Numbered from the stretch's first letter, positions 8,632 through 18,156 are shown. The stretch is DNA of 64,000 nucleotides from Oscillospiraceae bacterium (GCA_029983685.1 JASBZA010000003.1:62001-126000), one strand, 5' to 3'. Notes: generated from the sequence alone by a model not told the origin. Numbers and translations are program-made.

Positions 8632-9882
8632 TTACTTCATCTGGTCGGCATTTCTTTTTATCATGTCGGCAATTTGAGCGGACTGATCCAGAATACCGGA
8701 GATAGATGCCTGGTGGTTTAAGGCGTCGATAAGCTCTGCTGTCATCACGGACATATCAACGTCTCTGTACCAGGGGGCTTCTTGGAGTTCCGGTGAATGA
8801 GCGGACAAGTTGGTGCCGTAAATCTTATCGATATAACCGTCTTGATAGGCCTTATGGACGTCATCCATACCACTGGTAAAGATAGGATATGTTACCAGCA
8901 TGATGACTCTGGAAGCACCGTGTGCGTCTTTCAAGCGTTTGGCCGTAGAGATTAGGGTGTCGCCGGAATTAATCATATCGTCGATCAGAATGGCTACTTT
9001 GCCTTCGATATCTTCACCTAAGAACTTATAGTTGGCGCTCATGGTGTAACCTTCGTCGGAATGGACGTAGTCTCTTTCTCTATAGAAGGTGCCCAGTTGA
9101 AGGCCTAACATAGAAGCATAGTAGGTTGCGCGTTTCAAGCCGTTTTCGTCGGGACTGATAATCATGGCGTAATTAGGATCGGAGAAAGGCTCGTCGGGGA
9201 AGTCGGATAGAAGAGCCTTAAGCAGAGAATAAGAGGTCGGGATGTTCTCGATACCGTAAAGCGGGATGGCATTTTCGACTCTGGCATCATGGGGATCAAA
9301 GGTAATGATGTTTTTGACGCCCATGCGGTTTAATTCCTTAAGCATATTGGCCGCATCCATGGATTCTCTGGAAGAAGAATAGTCTTGGCGTCCTTCATAA
9401 AGGAAGGGCATAACAACCGAGATGTTTCTGCTCTTACCGCTGGAGGCCAAAATGATACGCTTAATATTTTGGAAGTGGTCGTCGGGACTATATGGGATAT
9501 CCATACCGAACATAGGATAGGAGACGAAGCGGTTGGTCACGTCACAGAAAATGTAGACGTCATGGCCTCGAACCGTGTCGTGCAAGGTGGCTTTGGCCTC
9601 ACCCGAAGAAAAACGGTTAATCGAAGCGTTTATAACGTAGTTGTGGCGGATGAAGCCCGGCTCGACCTTCATAGGTCCTGCGGCATAACGTTGAAGCGAA
9701 TTAAAGCGAATCGTATAAAGTTCCTGGTTAATTCTATTGACGAACTCTTCCGTACCGGGCAGGGCAATCAGGCCTATAGGGCCGTTAGTCTCCATAAAGT
9801 TGGCCCCGTCCGGCCGATAAGCATAATAAGCTTCGTCCTGATAGGTATAGGGTTGACTATAACGCATTGGAATATCTGACAT
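8632..9882 (-). CDS. Ribose-phosphate pyrophosphokinase family protein, divergent paralogue
   Basis: This belongs to the long (about 390-415 residue) PRPP synthetase group of Clostridia; the enzyme makes PRPP from ribose-5-phosphate and ATP. It keeps FDPHD at residues 195-199 and the PRPP-binding loop DDMINSGDT at 301-309. It differs from its neighbour at two active-site places: the ATP-site segment reads RQDYSSSRES (165-174) instead of RQHRRSSRES, and the catalytic flexible loop has YRERDY (Arg268) where the neighbour and ordinary enzymes have a lysine. It is the second gene of a two-gene minus-strand unit, 18 bp after its paralogue. It may be a less active or regulatory subunit; that is inference. 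Confidence 0.85.
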   Translation of the reverse strand: MSDIPMRYSQPYTYQDEAYYAYRPDGANFMETNGPIGLIALPGTEEFVNRINQELYTIRFNSLQRYAAGPMKVEPGFIRHNYVINASINRFSSGEAKATLHDTVRGHDVYIFCDVTNRFVSYPMFGMDIPYSPDDHFQNIKRIILASSGKSRNISVVMPFLYEGRQDYSSSRESMDAANMLKELNRMGVKNIITFDPHDARVENAIPLYGIENIPTSYSLLKALLSDFPDEPFSDPNYAMIISPDENGLKRATYYASMLGLQLGTFYRERDYVHSDEGYTMSANYKFLGEDIEGKVAILIDDMINSGDTLISTAKRLKDAHGASRVIMLVTYPIFTSGMDDVHKAYQDGYIDKIYGTNLSAHSPELQEAPWYRDVDMSVMTAELIDALNHQASISGILDQSAQIADMIKRNADQMK

Positions 9883-9900
9883 GTCTTGCTCCTACTCTAA

Positions 9901-11097
9901 TTAATGAAGATCCAAAAGTTTCTTAATCTTGTGGGTCTGGTCGACCAGAGACGTGAGGGAAGAGTCGTGGTTAATGGCGTCGATAATGAGGGCTACGAAC
10001 TTGGAACAATCGACTTCGATAAACCAGGGGGCGTCTTTAACTTCTTGCGGAATATACACTAGGTTCGATCCTAATACGCCGTTAATATAGCCTTCCTCAT
10101 AAGCCTTATTAAAGTGGTCCAGGCCGGAGGTAAAAAGAGCAAAAGAAGCCGCACAGTAAACGGACCTGGCCTTACGCTCTTTCATGTTTTGGGCAATATC
10201 CAGCATGGAATCGCCGGAGGAAATCATGTCATCTATAATGAGAACGTCCTTGTCTTCGACGTCATCACCCAAAAACTCATGGGCCAAAATAGGATTACGG
10301 CCATCGACCACCCTGGTGTAGTCTCTAAGTTTGTAGAAGGTGCCCAGGGGAGCCTTCAAGATAGAGGAGAAGTACATAACCCTGTTAATAGCGCCTTCAT
10401 CGGGACTGATGAGAATCAGGTTATTGGATAATAAATCTAAGTCTTCTACCTTATTCTTAATGGCCTTTAAAGTCTGATAGGAAACCGGAATGGATTCGAA
10501 ACCGGAGATAGGCGTGGCGTTGGATACTCTGGGGTCATGGGCGTCAAAAGTAATAAGATTATCTACACCCAGATAATTCAGTTCATCCAGCATATAGGCA
10601 CAGTCTAAAGATTCGCGTGAAGACCTGCGGTGCTGTCGGCTTTCGTATAAGAAAGGCATGATAACGTTAATACGTCTGGGCTTACCGTTAGCGGCCAAAA
10701 TAATACGCTTCAAGTCCTGGAAATGTTCGTCGGGGGTCATGGGCTTAGGCTTGCCGTAGAAATCATAGGTAACATGGTAGTTCATCACGTCACAAATGAT
10801 GAATAAATCATGCCCTCTTACCGAATCATTAAAAAGCGCCCGTCCCTCACCGGTTGCGTAGCGTGAGCTCTCTGCTTCCAGTCTGAAGTCCGAACGTTTA
10901 AATCCGGGATATTGGTCTGTGTCAGGGGTTGTATAGGCCTCTCTTCTGTCTACCAAATGGCGATTGACTTTGGTCGTGAATTCGGCGGAACCTGCCATCG
11001 GTACTATACCTATCGGCCCTATGGGGGTCATGAGATTGGCCCCGTACTGGTCATAGGCGTAGTAGTGACTCCTACTGCCTGTGTCTAATTCATTCAT
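9901..11097 (-). CDS. prs: Ribose-phosphate pyrophosphokinase (PRPP synthetase)
   Basis: This is the better conserved of two tandem PRPP synthetases. PRPP feeds purine, pyrimidine, NAD, histidine and salvage synthesis. Visible motifs are FLYESRQHRRSSRESLD (from residue 149; ATP site), FDAHDPR at 184-190, SPDEG at 231-235, the flexible-loop segment YKLRDY with Lys256 and Arg258, and the PRPP-binding loop DDMISSGDS at 289-297. The roughly 80-residue N-terminal extension compared with classical 315-residue enzymes is usual for this clostridial group. It lies divergent to engB and upstream of the second paralogue. A CGGAGG SD precedes the start. Confidence 0.92.
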   Translation of the reverse strand: MNELDTGSRSHYYAYDQYGANLMTPIGPIGIVPMAGSAEFTTKVNRHLVDRREAYTTPDTDQYPGFKRSDFRLEAESSRYATGEGRALFNDSVRGHDLFIICDVMNYHVTYDFYGKPKPMTPDEHFQDLKRIILAANGKPRRINVIMPFLYESRQHRRSSRESLDCAYMLDELNYLGVDNLITFDAHDPRVSNATPISGFESIPVSYQTLKAIKNKVEDLDLLSNNLILISPDEGAINRVMYFSSILKAPLGTFYKLRDYTRVVDGRNPILAHEFLGDDVEDKDVLIIDDMISSGDSMLDIAQNMKERKARSVYCAASFALFTSGLDHFNKAYEEGYINGVLGSNLVYIPQEVKDAPWFIEVDCSKFVALIIDAINHDSSLTSLVDQTHKIKKLLDLH

Positions 11098-11118
11098 GCG
11101 AATAAGCCTCCGTTGCTA

Positions 11119-11145
11119 TTGAAAAGTCCTAATACGTGCTATTAT
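11119..11145 (+). promoter_or_regulatory. Candidate promoter of engB
   Basis: TTGAAA at 11119-11124 and an extended -10 TGCTATTAT at 11137-11145 (spacer 15 between hexamers, short but offset by the TGC extension). It lies in the 82-bp gap between the divergent prs and engB genes. Confidence 0.45.
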
Positions 11146-11179
11146 AAACGAAATCATCGAAAAGGACAGGCATCAAGAC

Positions 11180-11779
11180 ATGGCGAAATTTAATTTTGAA
11201 AATACCAAACATGCTTACACGGCCGGACGTTTGGACCAGTGCCCCGAAGACGGGAAATGGGAAATTATTTTGGCCGGAAAATCCAATGTGGGTAAGTCCA
11301 GTCTGGTCAATGCCCTCACCGGCCAAAAGAAGCTGGCACGTGTCAGCCAAAGCCCCGGAAAAACCCGACTGATTCTATATTTTGAAGTGGATAAGGCCTT
11401 TTATCTGACTGACTTGCCGGGCTACGGTTTTGCCAAAGCGTCTAAGTCGGAAATCGCTCAGTTTAACAGCTTGGCGGATGATTATTTGAATACTGATCGG
11501 CCCATCGCCTTGGTCTTGGTGCTTATTGACTCTAGAAGAGGACCCGAGGAGGCAGACTTGGCCCTTATCGATTGGCTCATACATCAGGGCATGCCTTATC
11601 TGATAGTCTTTTCCAAGGCCGATAAGCTCAGCAAGTCACAGATGAACACACAGGTTTTTACCTGGGAAAAAGAGGGACGCTTGCCCGACCACGTTCCTTA
11701 TATTGCCATATCTTCTTCTAAAAAAATCGGTTTGGAAGAGTTAAGAATTTATATCAGTGATTTTATAAATAAGCTTTAG
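11180..11779 (+). CDS. engB: Ribosome biogenesis GTPase EngB (YsxC/YihA)
   Basis: EngB is an essential small GTPase that helps assemble the 50S ribosomal subunit. GTPase motifs in order: G1 GKSNVGKSS at residues 33-41, G2 region SPGKTR at 58-63, G3 DLPG at 78-81, G4 FSKAD and G5 SSKK near the C-terminus. At 199 residues it is a normal EngB. It is divergent from the prs pair and followed after 110 bp by comEC, so it probably has its own promoter. Confidence 0.95.
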   Translation: MAKFNFENTKHAYTAGRLDQCPEDGKWEIILAGKSNVGKSSLVNALTGQKKLARVSQSPGKTRLILYFEVDKAFYLTDLPGYGFAKASKSEIAQFNSLADDYLNTDRPIALVLVLIDSRRGPEEADLALIDWLIHQGMPYLIVFSKADKLSKSQMNTQVFTWEKEGRLPDHVPYIAISSSKKIGLEELRIYISDFINKL

Positions 11780-11845
11780 ACTAAAGCATTTACTCAAAAT
11801 CTCAATGTGGGTTTTTGAGGTGTTTTGTTGCCCCATTTTAAGGTC

Positions 11846-11883
11846 CTCTTTCTCTAAAATGTTATTAACCAAAAGAGAAAGAG
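11846..11883 (+). promoter_or_regulatory. Hairpin covering the comEC ribosome-binding site
   Basis: CTCTTTCTCT (11846-11855) pairs perfectly over 10 bp with AGAGAAAGAG (11874-11883) around an 18-base loop. The 3' arm is the only purine-rich SD-like stretch before the comEC ATG at 11890, so the folded leader would hide the ribosome-binding site. No T-run follows, so it is not an intrinsic terminator. Confidence 0.6.
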
Positions 11884-11889
11884 TCCCTA

Positions 11890-14298
11890 ATGCAAAAGCT
11901 TATCGTTTATTTCCGACATCTTATAAAAGACAGACCTCTCTTGCCGGGCGTTCTTGTCCTATTTGTCTTGGCTGAACTTGTCGTAAGGCGGATAAGTTTT
12001 TTTCGTATGCTACTGGGCTGGGCACTTTTTAGGTTTCTTAAGAGACTATATCGTCCCGGTGATTTTTTGATTAGGAAAGTGACGGAGATTGCTTTTCTAT
12101 GGGTTTTTCTTTTCTTTTTTCTCTATCAGACAGGACAGGTTAAGTTGTGGCATTTTATGGACCATAAGGCGAAGTCTGTTATTACGTTCAGGGTAGATAA
12201 ACTCGATATAAATTATGCGGAAGCAAGCTACAGTCTTCAGGGGACAATTTCAGACGGACCGGCTTCGGGTCTGAGGGTCATGCTTTACGGTAAAACACCT
12301 TGTCCTCTTAACTTGGGAGAGCATTATATGTCAGAAGTTAAACCTTCCAATTTAGCGCGCGACAGGATCCCGGGACTTGGGAACTTGGGAGATTATCCTA
12401 TTAAGAAGGGGTTTTATTTCAGTGCCTTTATTACGGATAATTCTGCGGTAAGAATTTCAGATACAAGGACTTTCTATCCGACTCCCATTTTTAGACGCTT
12501 TATGTATAGGCTTAGGATGGCCATAAGAGACAGAATGGCGGACTTGTCGGGCGAGGATTTTACGGGCCTGGTTACGGCTATGCTATACGGAGACAAGAGT
12601 TATTTAAGAAAAGATGTGCAAGATAAGTTCAAGCATTTGGGCTTAAGTCATGTTTTGGTCGCCTCGGGAAACTCCGTAAGTTTGTTACTGTCTGTAGCGG
12701 TCCCCTTTCAGTCTTTCTTTGGGCAGGAACGTAGTAGAAGACTATATAGTCGCATAGGTATTTTAGTCTTTTTTGCCTGCCTCAGCATGGGAGAACCGGC
12801 TCTTATCAGGGCTTCGCTGATGAAAATCTTACAGGTTATTAATCAGAAAAAAGCAAGGTCTTCTCTAGGTGATAACTATCTTTATGCTTCGATTCTTATT
12901 CTTTCTTTTATAAGACCCCATGTGCTTTTAGATAAGGGTTTTCAAATGTCTTGTTTGGCCACACAGGCTATTTATATAAACTTAAGAAGACAGCAAAGAA
13001 GAGAAATCGATCTTCTCGGAGAAAAACCTCAGAGCTTGGGATTTCGCCTGAGGCAAAAGCTTACTTTATATTTTATTATCCAGCTCTTTTTAATACCTTT
13101 TCTTTACAGGCCGGGAACAAGTTGGACAATCAATATTCTGTTGGCGAATCTTCTTATTTTACCTATGCTATATCTTTTCCTACGTTGGGCCTTTCTATTG
13201 TTACTTACTTTGCCCTTAGAAGCCCCCTCCTATTGGCTTATGCAGGCTATGAAGACTTTATTATTGGGCCTTGATCCGGTCTTTGGCTTTTTAAGCCGGC
13301 GAAACTTAGGCCCCAACTTTACCTTATCGAGATTTTATTTCCTTTTTATTCCTGTCTTAATAGTTCCTATATTAAGGCATTGGGGGCATTGGGCTTATAA
13401 GAAAATTCTGCCTATCGCTTTGGCTTTCTTGCTATTCGTTATGGCATTACTACAAATGTTTTTATATAGAAGCAAGGGACTCTATTTTTTGGATGTGGGG
13501 CAAGGGAATTGTAGCGTGTTAATCGATAAAGAGGTTTTGGTTTTTGATGGAGGACCGGTGGGAACAGGGAAGAAGCTAAAAGCGTTTTTGAACTTTCAAG
13601 AAAAATACAAAATAGATTATTTCTTTATTAGCCATTTAGATATGGACCACTATGCAGGAGTCATGGAGATTTTGGAAGATAATCTTTTAGTTATTCGAAA
13701 TATTGTCTTGGCAGCTCCGGCTTGTCACGACACCTATAAATTAGATGAACTCTTAGCTTGGGCGGATAAGAGAGGCAGTTTGGTCGAGTTTGTAAGCCCC
13801 GGTTCATATAAGGGAGCGTCCTATAGTGTTGATGTCATAGGTCCTATACCGGGCGAAAGCATGCATTTATCTAAAGGTACAGACAAGAGGGGCAATAAGG
13901 ACAGCCTGGTTCTTGTTTTGAACTATAAGGGCCTCAAGACATTTTTTCCGGGAGACATCGGGATTGAGGAGGAAAAAATATACCTTGAATCGGATTTAAT
14001 TCCTAAGTCACATATCTTCCTCTTGGCCCATCATGGTTCTAAAGGATCCAATAGTCAGGCATTTATAGAAAAAATAAGCCCCGAACTTATTATTAATAGT
14101 GCCTCTTTGACGAACCGCTATGGCCATCCTTCGGCGGAGGTAAAAGAAAGAGCAACTAAGCTAGGAGACTTTAGGAGAGTAGAATTAACGGGAACTATTA
14201 AGGTCCGTAAGACTTTGGCCGGTCGTTGGCAAATATCGGAGAGTCCGTCTCCCTACTTACCTTATGCCTATGCTAGAATATTGGACCAGGAGGACTAG
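11890..14298 (+). CDS. comEC: ComEC/Rec2 DNA-uptake channel protein
   Basis: ComEC is the polytopic membrane channel that imports single-stranded DNA during natural transformation. The protein opens with hydrophobic segments (about residues 15-80), followed by an extracytoplasmic OB-like DUF4131 region. The competence domain follows with many membrane spans (about 230-530), including the GLSHVLVASGNSVSLLLS segment. The C-terminal metallo-beta-lactamase-like domain carries SHLDMDH at 581-587 and a later LAHHGSKGSN motif, as in intact ComEC. The 802-residue length is normal. Start choice: the ATG at 11890 is preceded only by a weak purine-rich SD held in a hairpin. The stop codon directly abuts the holA start, so the two are translationally linked. 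Confidence 0.93.
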   Translation: MQKLIVYFRHLIKDRPLLPGVLVLFVLAELVVRRISFFRMLLGWALFRFLKRLYRPGDFLIRKVTEIAFLWVFLFFFLYQTGQVKLWHFMDHKAKSVITFRVDKLDINYAEASYSLQGTISDGPASGLRVMLYGKTPCPLNLGEHYMSEVKPSNLARDRIPGLGNLGDYPIKKGFYFSAFITDNSAVRISDTRTFYPTPIFRRFMYRLRMAIRDRMADLSGEDFTGLVTAMLYGDKSYLRKDVQDKFKHLGLSHVLVASGNSVSLLLSVAVPFQSFFGQERSRRLYSRIGILVFFACLSMGEPALIRASLMKILQVINQKKARSSLGDNYLYASILILSFIRPHVLLDKGFQMSCLATQAIYINLRRQQRREIDLLGEKPQSLGFRLRQKLTLYFIIQLFLIPFLYRPGTSWTINILLANLLILPMLYLFLRWAFLLLLTLPLEAPSYWLMQAMKTLLLGLDPVFGFLSRRNLGPNFTLSRFYFLFIPVLIVPILRHWGHWAYKKILPIALAFLLFVMALLQMFLYRSKGLYFLDVGQGNCSVLIDKEVLVFDGGPVGTGKKLKAFLNFQEKYKIDYFFISHLDMDHYAGVMEILEDNLLVIRNIVLAAPACHDTYKLDELLAWADKRGSLVEFVSPGSYKGASYSVDVIGPIPGESMHLSKGTDKRGNKDSLVLVLNYKGLKTFFPGDIGIEEEKIYLESDLIPKSHIFLLAHHGSKGSNSQAFIEKISPELIINSASLTNRYGHPSAEVKERATKLGDFRRVELTGTIKVRKTLAGRWQISESPSPYLPYAYARILDQED

Positions 14299-15333
14299 AT
14301 GGCAAACTATCTTAAGCTGATGCAAGAAATAAAAGAGGAGAAGATTAGGCCTCTTTACCTGTTCTACGGTGAGGAGACTTACCTCTTGAATCATGCCCTT
14401 AAGGCAATTGAACAGGTCTTGGGAACTGATGCTGCCGGCCAGATTGATAAACAAGACGAAGATTACGCAAACAAGATTGACCGGATTCCTTTTAATGACT
14501 TGGCTTTCAGCCTGATGACGCCCGCCTTTATTGCCTCTAAACGTCTTATTATTTTACGGCGGACCGCTTTATTCGATAAGACGCTTTCGGACGATATGCT
14601 GGACAACTTGATACATCTGGTTGATGCGACAAACCCTTATGCAGTCCTTATTTTTGTGGAAGATAAGATTGATAAGAGACGAAAGAAAAATCTCCAAGCC
14701 GTACAGGAGAAGGGGCTGTTGGTCGAGTTTTCCAAAGAAAAATCCGATAGTCTTAAAAGATGGGGTGCGGCTTTCCTTGGTAGAGAAGGTATTAAGATAA
14801 CAGGAGATGCTTTGGATAGCCTTATAAGTCGATGCGACAATGACATGCTCTTATTAAGGTCTGAACTGGAGAAAATTGCTCTGGCCTTTAAAGGTCAAAA
14901 TACTGTGATTAATTTAGAGCTTTTAAACCAAATTGCTTTGCCTGATATCCAGGGGACCATTTTCAATTTGACCGATAACATTGCCGCTAAAAATGCTCAA
15001 AATGCACTCATGCTTTATCATAATTTGATAGAACAAAGGCAAAGTCCTCAGTATATATTGTTTATGGTAGGACGCCATTTTCGTCAGTTGGCCGTCGCCT
15101 TAAATTGTAGGAATGTTGAAGACGTTAAAACGAAATTAAACGTAGTGGATTTTGTAGCCCGCAAACTTTGGCAGCAAAAGAGAACTTTTAGCAAAGAACA
15201 GGTGGAAGCAATATATCTTCTGGTAGCCGATACAGACTATAAGATTAAGAGCGGACAAATTCCGGAAGCCATGGGTATGGAGCTTCTTTTGTTGCAAGCC
15301 TTGGAGCCTTCTCAGATGACAAGGTCCGTCTAA
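14299..15333 (+). CDS. holA: DNA polymerase III subunit delta
   Basis: HolA is the clamp-loader subunit that opens the beta sliding clamp. It shows the family's N-terminal RPLYLFYGEETYLL motif (residues 15-28), a degenerate AAA+ fold, and the QSPQYILFMVGRHFRQL segment of the C-terminal collar domain. At 344 residues the length is normal. Its AGGAGG SD lies inside the last codons of comEC and its ATG begins directly after the comEC stop. The comEC-holA order is widespread in Firmicutes. Confidence 0.93.
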   Translation: MANYLKLMQEIKEEKIRPLYLFYGEETYLLNHALKAIEQVLGTDAAGQIDKQDEDYANKIDRIPFNDLAFSLMTPAFIASKRLIILRRTALFDKTLSDDMLDNLIHLVDATNPYAVLIFVEDKIDKRRKKNLQAVQEKGLLVEFSKEKSDSLKRWGAAFLGREGIKITGDALDSLISRCDNDMLLLRSELEKIALAFKGQNTVINLELLNQIALPDIQGTIFNLTDNIAAKNAQNALMLYHNLIEQRQSPQYILFMVGRHFRQLAVALNCRNVEDVKTKLNVVDFVARKLWQQKRTFSKEQVEAIYLLVADTDYKIKSGQIPEAMGMELLLLQALEPSQMTRSV

Positions 15334-15387
15334 AGTGGTAAATTAGCCCTTACTACTTAATGAAAATATAAGGAAAAGGTGAAAACT

Positions 15388-15897
15388 ATGACCTACTTCG
15401 CAGAATGGAATAAGAAAATAGAAGACAACTCGAATGAGAAAGCTTTTAGCGATTTTGTCGAGCATTATTATGAGACCGAGCAACATGCTTATGATTTGAT
15501 TTTACAAGGCTACCCGAAATTTCCCTTGAATTCTACGGCAAAAGAATTGGCCAAAGCCCTTGAATATGAGGATGACGATATGGTGTCATTCTTAGGTTTC
15601 TTAGACGGGATTAACGAAAGCTTAAAGACACCTTTGAACCTGGATGAAATCGAAGACGATACCCGGATTAACTTGGATATTGATTATGAAAAGCTTCTTT
15701 ATAATATGCATGAAGCCCAGGCGCCTTGGCTTTTTAAGTTGGACTCCTGGACTAATGTTTTTAGTGAAGAGAAGATTGAAGAAATCGGTAAACGCTATAG
15801 GACCGATCACATTGCAGTCAGCAAGAAAATTGTAGGCCGTAACGATCCTTGTCCTTGCGGATCCGGTAAGAAATATAAGAACTGCTGCGGCAAATAA
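15388..15897 (+). CDS. SEC-C zinc-motif protein of unknown role
   Basis: This is a small soluble protein of about 169 residues with an acidic, helix-rich N-terminal part of no recognised family. It ends in a SEC-C zinc-binding motif, CPCGSGKKYKNCC, almost identical to the tail of SecA in this same window (24861 end). The SEC-C module binds zinc and, in SecA, contacts SecB or ribosomes. I chose the ATG at 15388 rather than a GTG at 15379 because the AGGAAAAGG SD spans 15371-15379. It lies 12 bp upstream of asnS and is probably cotranscribed with it. Confidence 0.8.
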   Translation: MTYFAEWNKKIEDNSNEKAFSDFVEHYYETEQHAYDLILQGYPKFPLNSTAKELAKALEYEDDDMVSFLGFLDGINESLKTPLNLDEIEDDTRINLDIDYEKLLYNMHEAQAPWLFKLDSWTNVFSEEKIEEIGKRYRTDHIAVSKKIVGRNDPCPCGSGKKYKNCCGK

Positions 15898-15909
15898 GAG
15901 GAGTAAGAC

Positions 15910-17310
15910 ATGAGTATTCAGACTCTGAGTATCCATACTTTGGCCAAAGATCCCGAGACCTACCAAGACCAGAAGGTAAGAGTTAACGGTTGGATTAAAC
16001 AGATTAGGGGACAGAAACGCTTTTCTTTTATCAAGATAACGGACGGAAGCTTCTTTACGCCCATTCAGATTGTGGCTGAAAGAGAAAAGTTGGAGAATTT
16101 TCCCGAGGTATCTTCTCTGGGGACCGGTGCGGCTATCATCGTAGAAGGTACCTTCCTTCTGACGCCCGATGCACGTCAGCCCTACGAGATTAATGCTGAG
16201 CGTATTGAGATTGAAGGAGCCTGCCCTTCGGATTATCCTTTGCAGCCTAAGACGCATACGCCTGAGTATTTAAGAAGTATTGCCCATCTTAGACCTCGTA
16301 CCAATCTTTTCTCCGCTGTCTTTAAGATTCGGTCAGAAGCTTCTTTCGCTATCCATAAATTCTTCCACGACAGGAATTTTGTCTACGTTCATACACCTAT
16401 CATTACAGCTTCCGATGCGGAAGGTGCGGGTGAAATGTTCAGAGTAACCACTTTGGACCAGGAAAATCTTCCCTTAACAGAGGATGGTAAAGTCGATTAC
16501 AGCAAAGACTTCTTCGGTAAATCTACTTTCCTTAGTGTGTCGGGTCAGCTGAACGGTGAAAGCTTCGCCCAGGCCTTGGGGAAGATTTATACTTTCGGAC
16601 CGACTTTTAGGGCGGAACACTCCAACACACCTCGCCATGCTGCGGAATTCTGGATGATTGAGCCGGAAATTGCCTTTGCTGATTTGGACGATGTTATGGA
16701 CTTGGCGGAAGATATGCTCCGCTATGTCATTCACTATGTGCTGGAAAATTGTGCCGAAGAGCTGGAGTTTTGCAATAAGCAAAATGATCCGGATTTAATC
16801 GAGCGACTGAAGCTGGTTGCCGATACGGATTTTAAGAGGATTAGCTATACGGAAGCCATTGAGATTTTGGAAAAATCCGGCAAGAAGTTCCAATTTCCGG
16901 TTTCCTGGGGTGTGGAATTACAGACCGAGCACGAGCGCTATTTGACCGAAGAGGTCTTTAAAGGACCGGTTTTTGTTACGGATTATCCTAAGGATGTTAA
17001 GGCGTTCTATATGCGACTTAATGATGACGGTAAGACCGTTGCGGCCGTTGATTGCTTGGTACCTCTCATCGGTGAAATCATCGGAGGAAGCCAGCGTGAA
17101 GAGCGTTTGGACTATCTTTTGAAAATGATGGAAGAAAAGGGCGTGGGCGGTCCCGCTTACGATTGGTATGTTGAGCTTCGTAAGTACGGTACCACGCATC
17201 ACGGTGGTTACGGTCTGGGCTTCGAAAGACTCATCATGTACCTTACCGGTGTCTCTAATATCAGAGACGTCCTACCTTTCCCCAGAACTACGGGTCAGGC
17301 TAATTTCTAA
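15910..17310 (+). CDS. asnS: Asparaginyl-tRNA synthetase
   Basis: This class II aminoacyl-tRNA synthetase charges tRNA-Asn with asparagine. The N-terminal OB-fold anticodon-binding domain (about residues 15-105) contains VRVNGWIKQIR. The catalytic domain carries the family signature HTPEYLRSIAHLRPRT (from about 116), class II motif 2 around FRAEHSNTPRHAAEFWMIEPE, and motif 3 GYGLGFERL near the C-terminus. At 466 residues it is a standard AsnS rather than AspS. No T-box leader precedes it; the upstream gap is 12 bp. A strong terminator follows. Confidence 0.96.
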   Translation: MSIQTLSIHTLAKDPETYQDQKVRVNGWIKQIRGQKRFSFIKITDGSFFTPIQIVAEREKLENFPEVSSLGTGAAIIVEGTFLLTPDARQPYEINAERIEIEGACPSDYPLQPKTHTPEYLRSIAHLRPRTNLFSAVFKIRSEASFAIHKFFHDRNFVYVHTPIITASDAEGAGEMFRVTTLDQENLPLTEDGKVDYSKDFFGKSTFLSVSGQLNGESFAQALGKIYTFGPTFRAEHSNTPRHAAEFWMIEPEIAFADLDDVMDLAEDMLRYVIHYVLENCAEELEFCNKQNDPDLIERLKLVADTDFKRISYTEAIEILEKSGKKFQFPVSWGVELQTEHERYLTEEVFKGPVFVTDYPKDVKAFYMRLNDDGKTVAAVDCLVPLIGEIIGGSQREERLDYLLKMMEEKGVGGPAYDWYVELRKYGTTHHGGYGLGFERLIMYLTGVSNIRDVLPFPRTTGQANF

Positions 17311-17355
17311 CATTTAAATAGCGAACATACATTACACATATCAGAGACAGATTTT

Positions 17356-17388
17356 AAGGCTAACTCTTTAAGGGGTTAGCCTTTTTTA
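17356..17388 (+). terminator. Intrinsic terminator after asnS
   Basis: AAGGCTAACTC pairs with GGGTTAGCCTT around a short loop and is followed by TTTTT. It ends the comEC-holA-asnS unit just before the radC SD. Confidence 0.88.
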
Positions 17389-17402
17389 TTTAGGAGGACC
17401 AT

Positions 17403-18110
17403 ATGGAAAACATCCGCATTCAAGACTTGCCTAAAAAGCAAAGACCTTACGAGCGCTTTTACTATCAGGGAGCAGACAGCCTGAGTGACCAAGAACTTTT
17501 GGCCATTATTTTAGGGAATGGCTCAAGGGGCCAATCTGCCTTGGACCTTGCTTCCGCCATCCTAAACCGCTTCGGATCCAAACGCGGCATACCGGACTTA
17601 AGGGAAGTCAGTATTGAGGAATTGACCGACCTTTCCGGTATTGGTAAGAGTAAGGCTATTAAGATTAAAGCTTCATTGGAAATAGGCAAAAGAGCGCACC
17701 GCGTTCTGAATGAAGCTAAGATAAGATTGAACCGTCCGGATTTAGTATACGACCATATGGGACCTAAATTAGAAGATTTAGACCATGAAGAACTTCATCT
17801 GATTTTTTTGGACCAAAGAAAATGTTTCATTAGAGATTTAAAACTTTCTACCGGCAGCTCGACAGGGATGACCTTATCGGCCAAAGATATTTTCCGCGAG
17901 GCCATCAGAGCTAATGCGCAATCCATTATTCTGGTTCATAATCATCCCAGCGGAGACCCCAACCCTTCGGTGGAAGATTTGGATTCTACCATGCGCTTTG
18001 CCGAAATCGGCAAGATGATCGGAATTGCCTTAGTAGACCATATCATCATCGGAAAAGGGTCTTATGTAAGTCTGTTTTCTAATCCGGAATACAGCAAGTT
18101 GTTTAAGTAA
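17403..18110 (+). CDS. radC: RadC-like JAB/MPN domain protein
   Basis: RadC family proteins have a JAMM metalloenzyme fold; their cellular role is unsettled despite the historical DNA-repair name. A helix-hairpin-helix segment (LTDLSGIGKSKAIKIKAS) lies near residues 76-93. The JAMM zinc site is intact: H179-N-H181 with D192 in HNHPSGDPNPSVEDLD. The 235-residue length is normal. The AGGAGG SD directly follows the asnS terminator, so it starts a new unit or relies on read-through. Confidence 0.92.
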   Translation: MENIRIQDLPKKQRPYERFYYQGADSLSDQELLAIILGNGSRGQSALDLASAILNRFGSKRGIPDLREVSIEELTDLSGIGKSKAIKIKASLEIGKRAHRVLNEAKIRLNRPDLVYDHMGPKLEDLDHEELHLIFLDQRKCFIRDLKLSTGSSTGMTLSAKDIFREAIRANAQSIILVHNHPSGDPNPSVEDLDSTMRFAEIGKMIGIALVDHIIIGKGSYVSLFSNPEYSKLFK

Positions 18111-18156
18111 TTGCAGACCGGCTAATTTTGAGACCTGATTTTAGGCTAAATGACAC

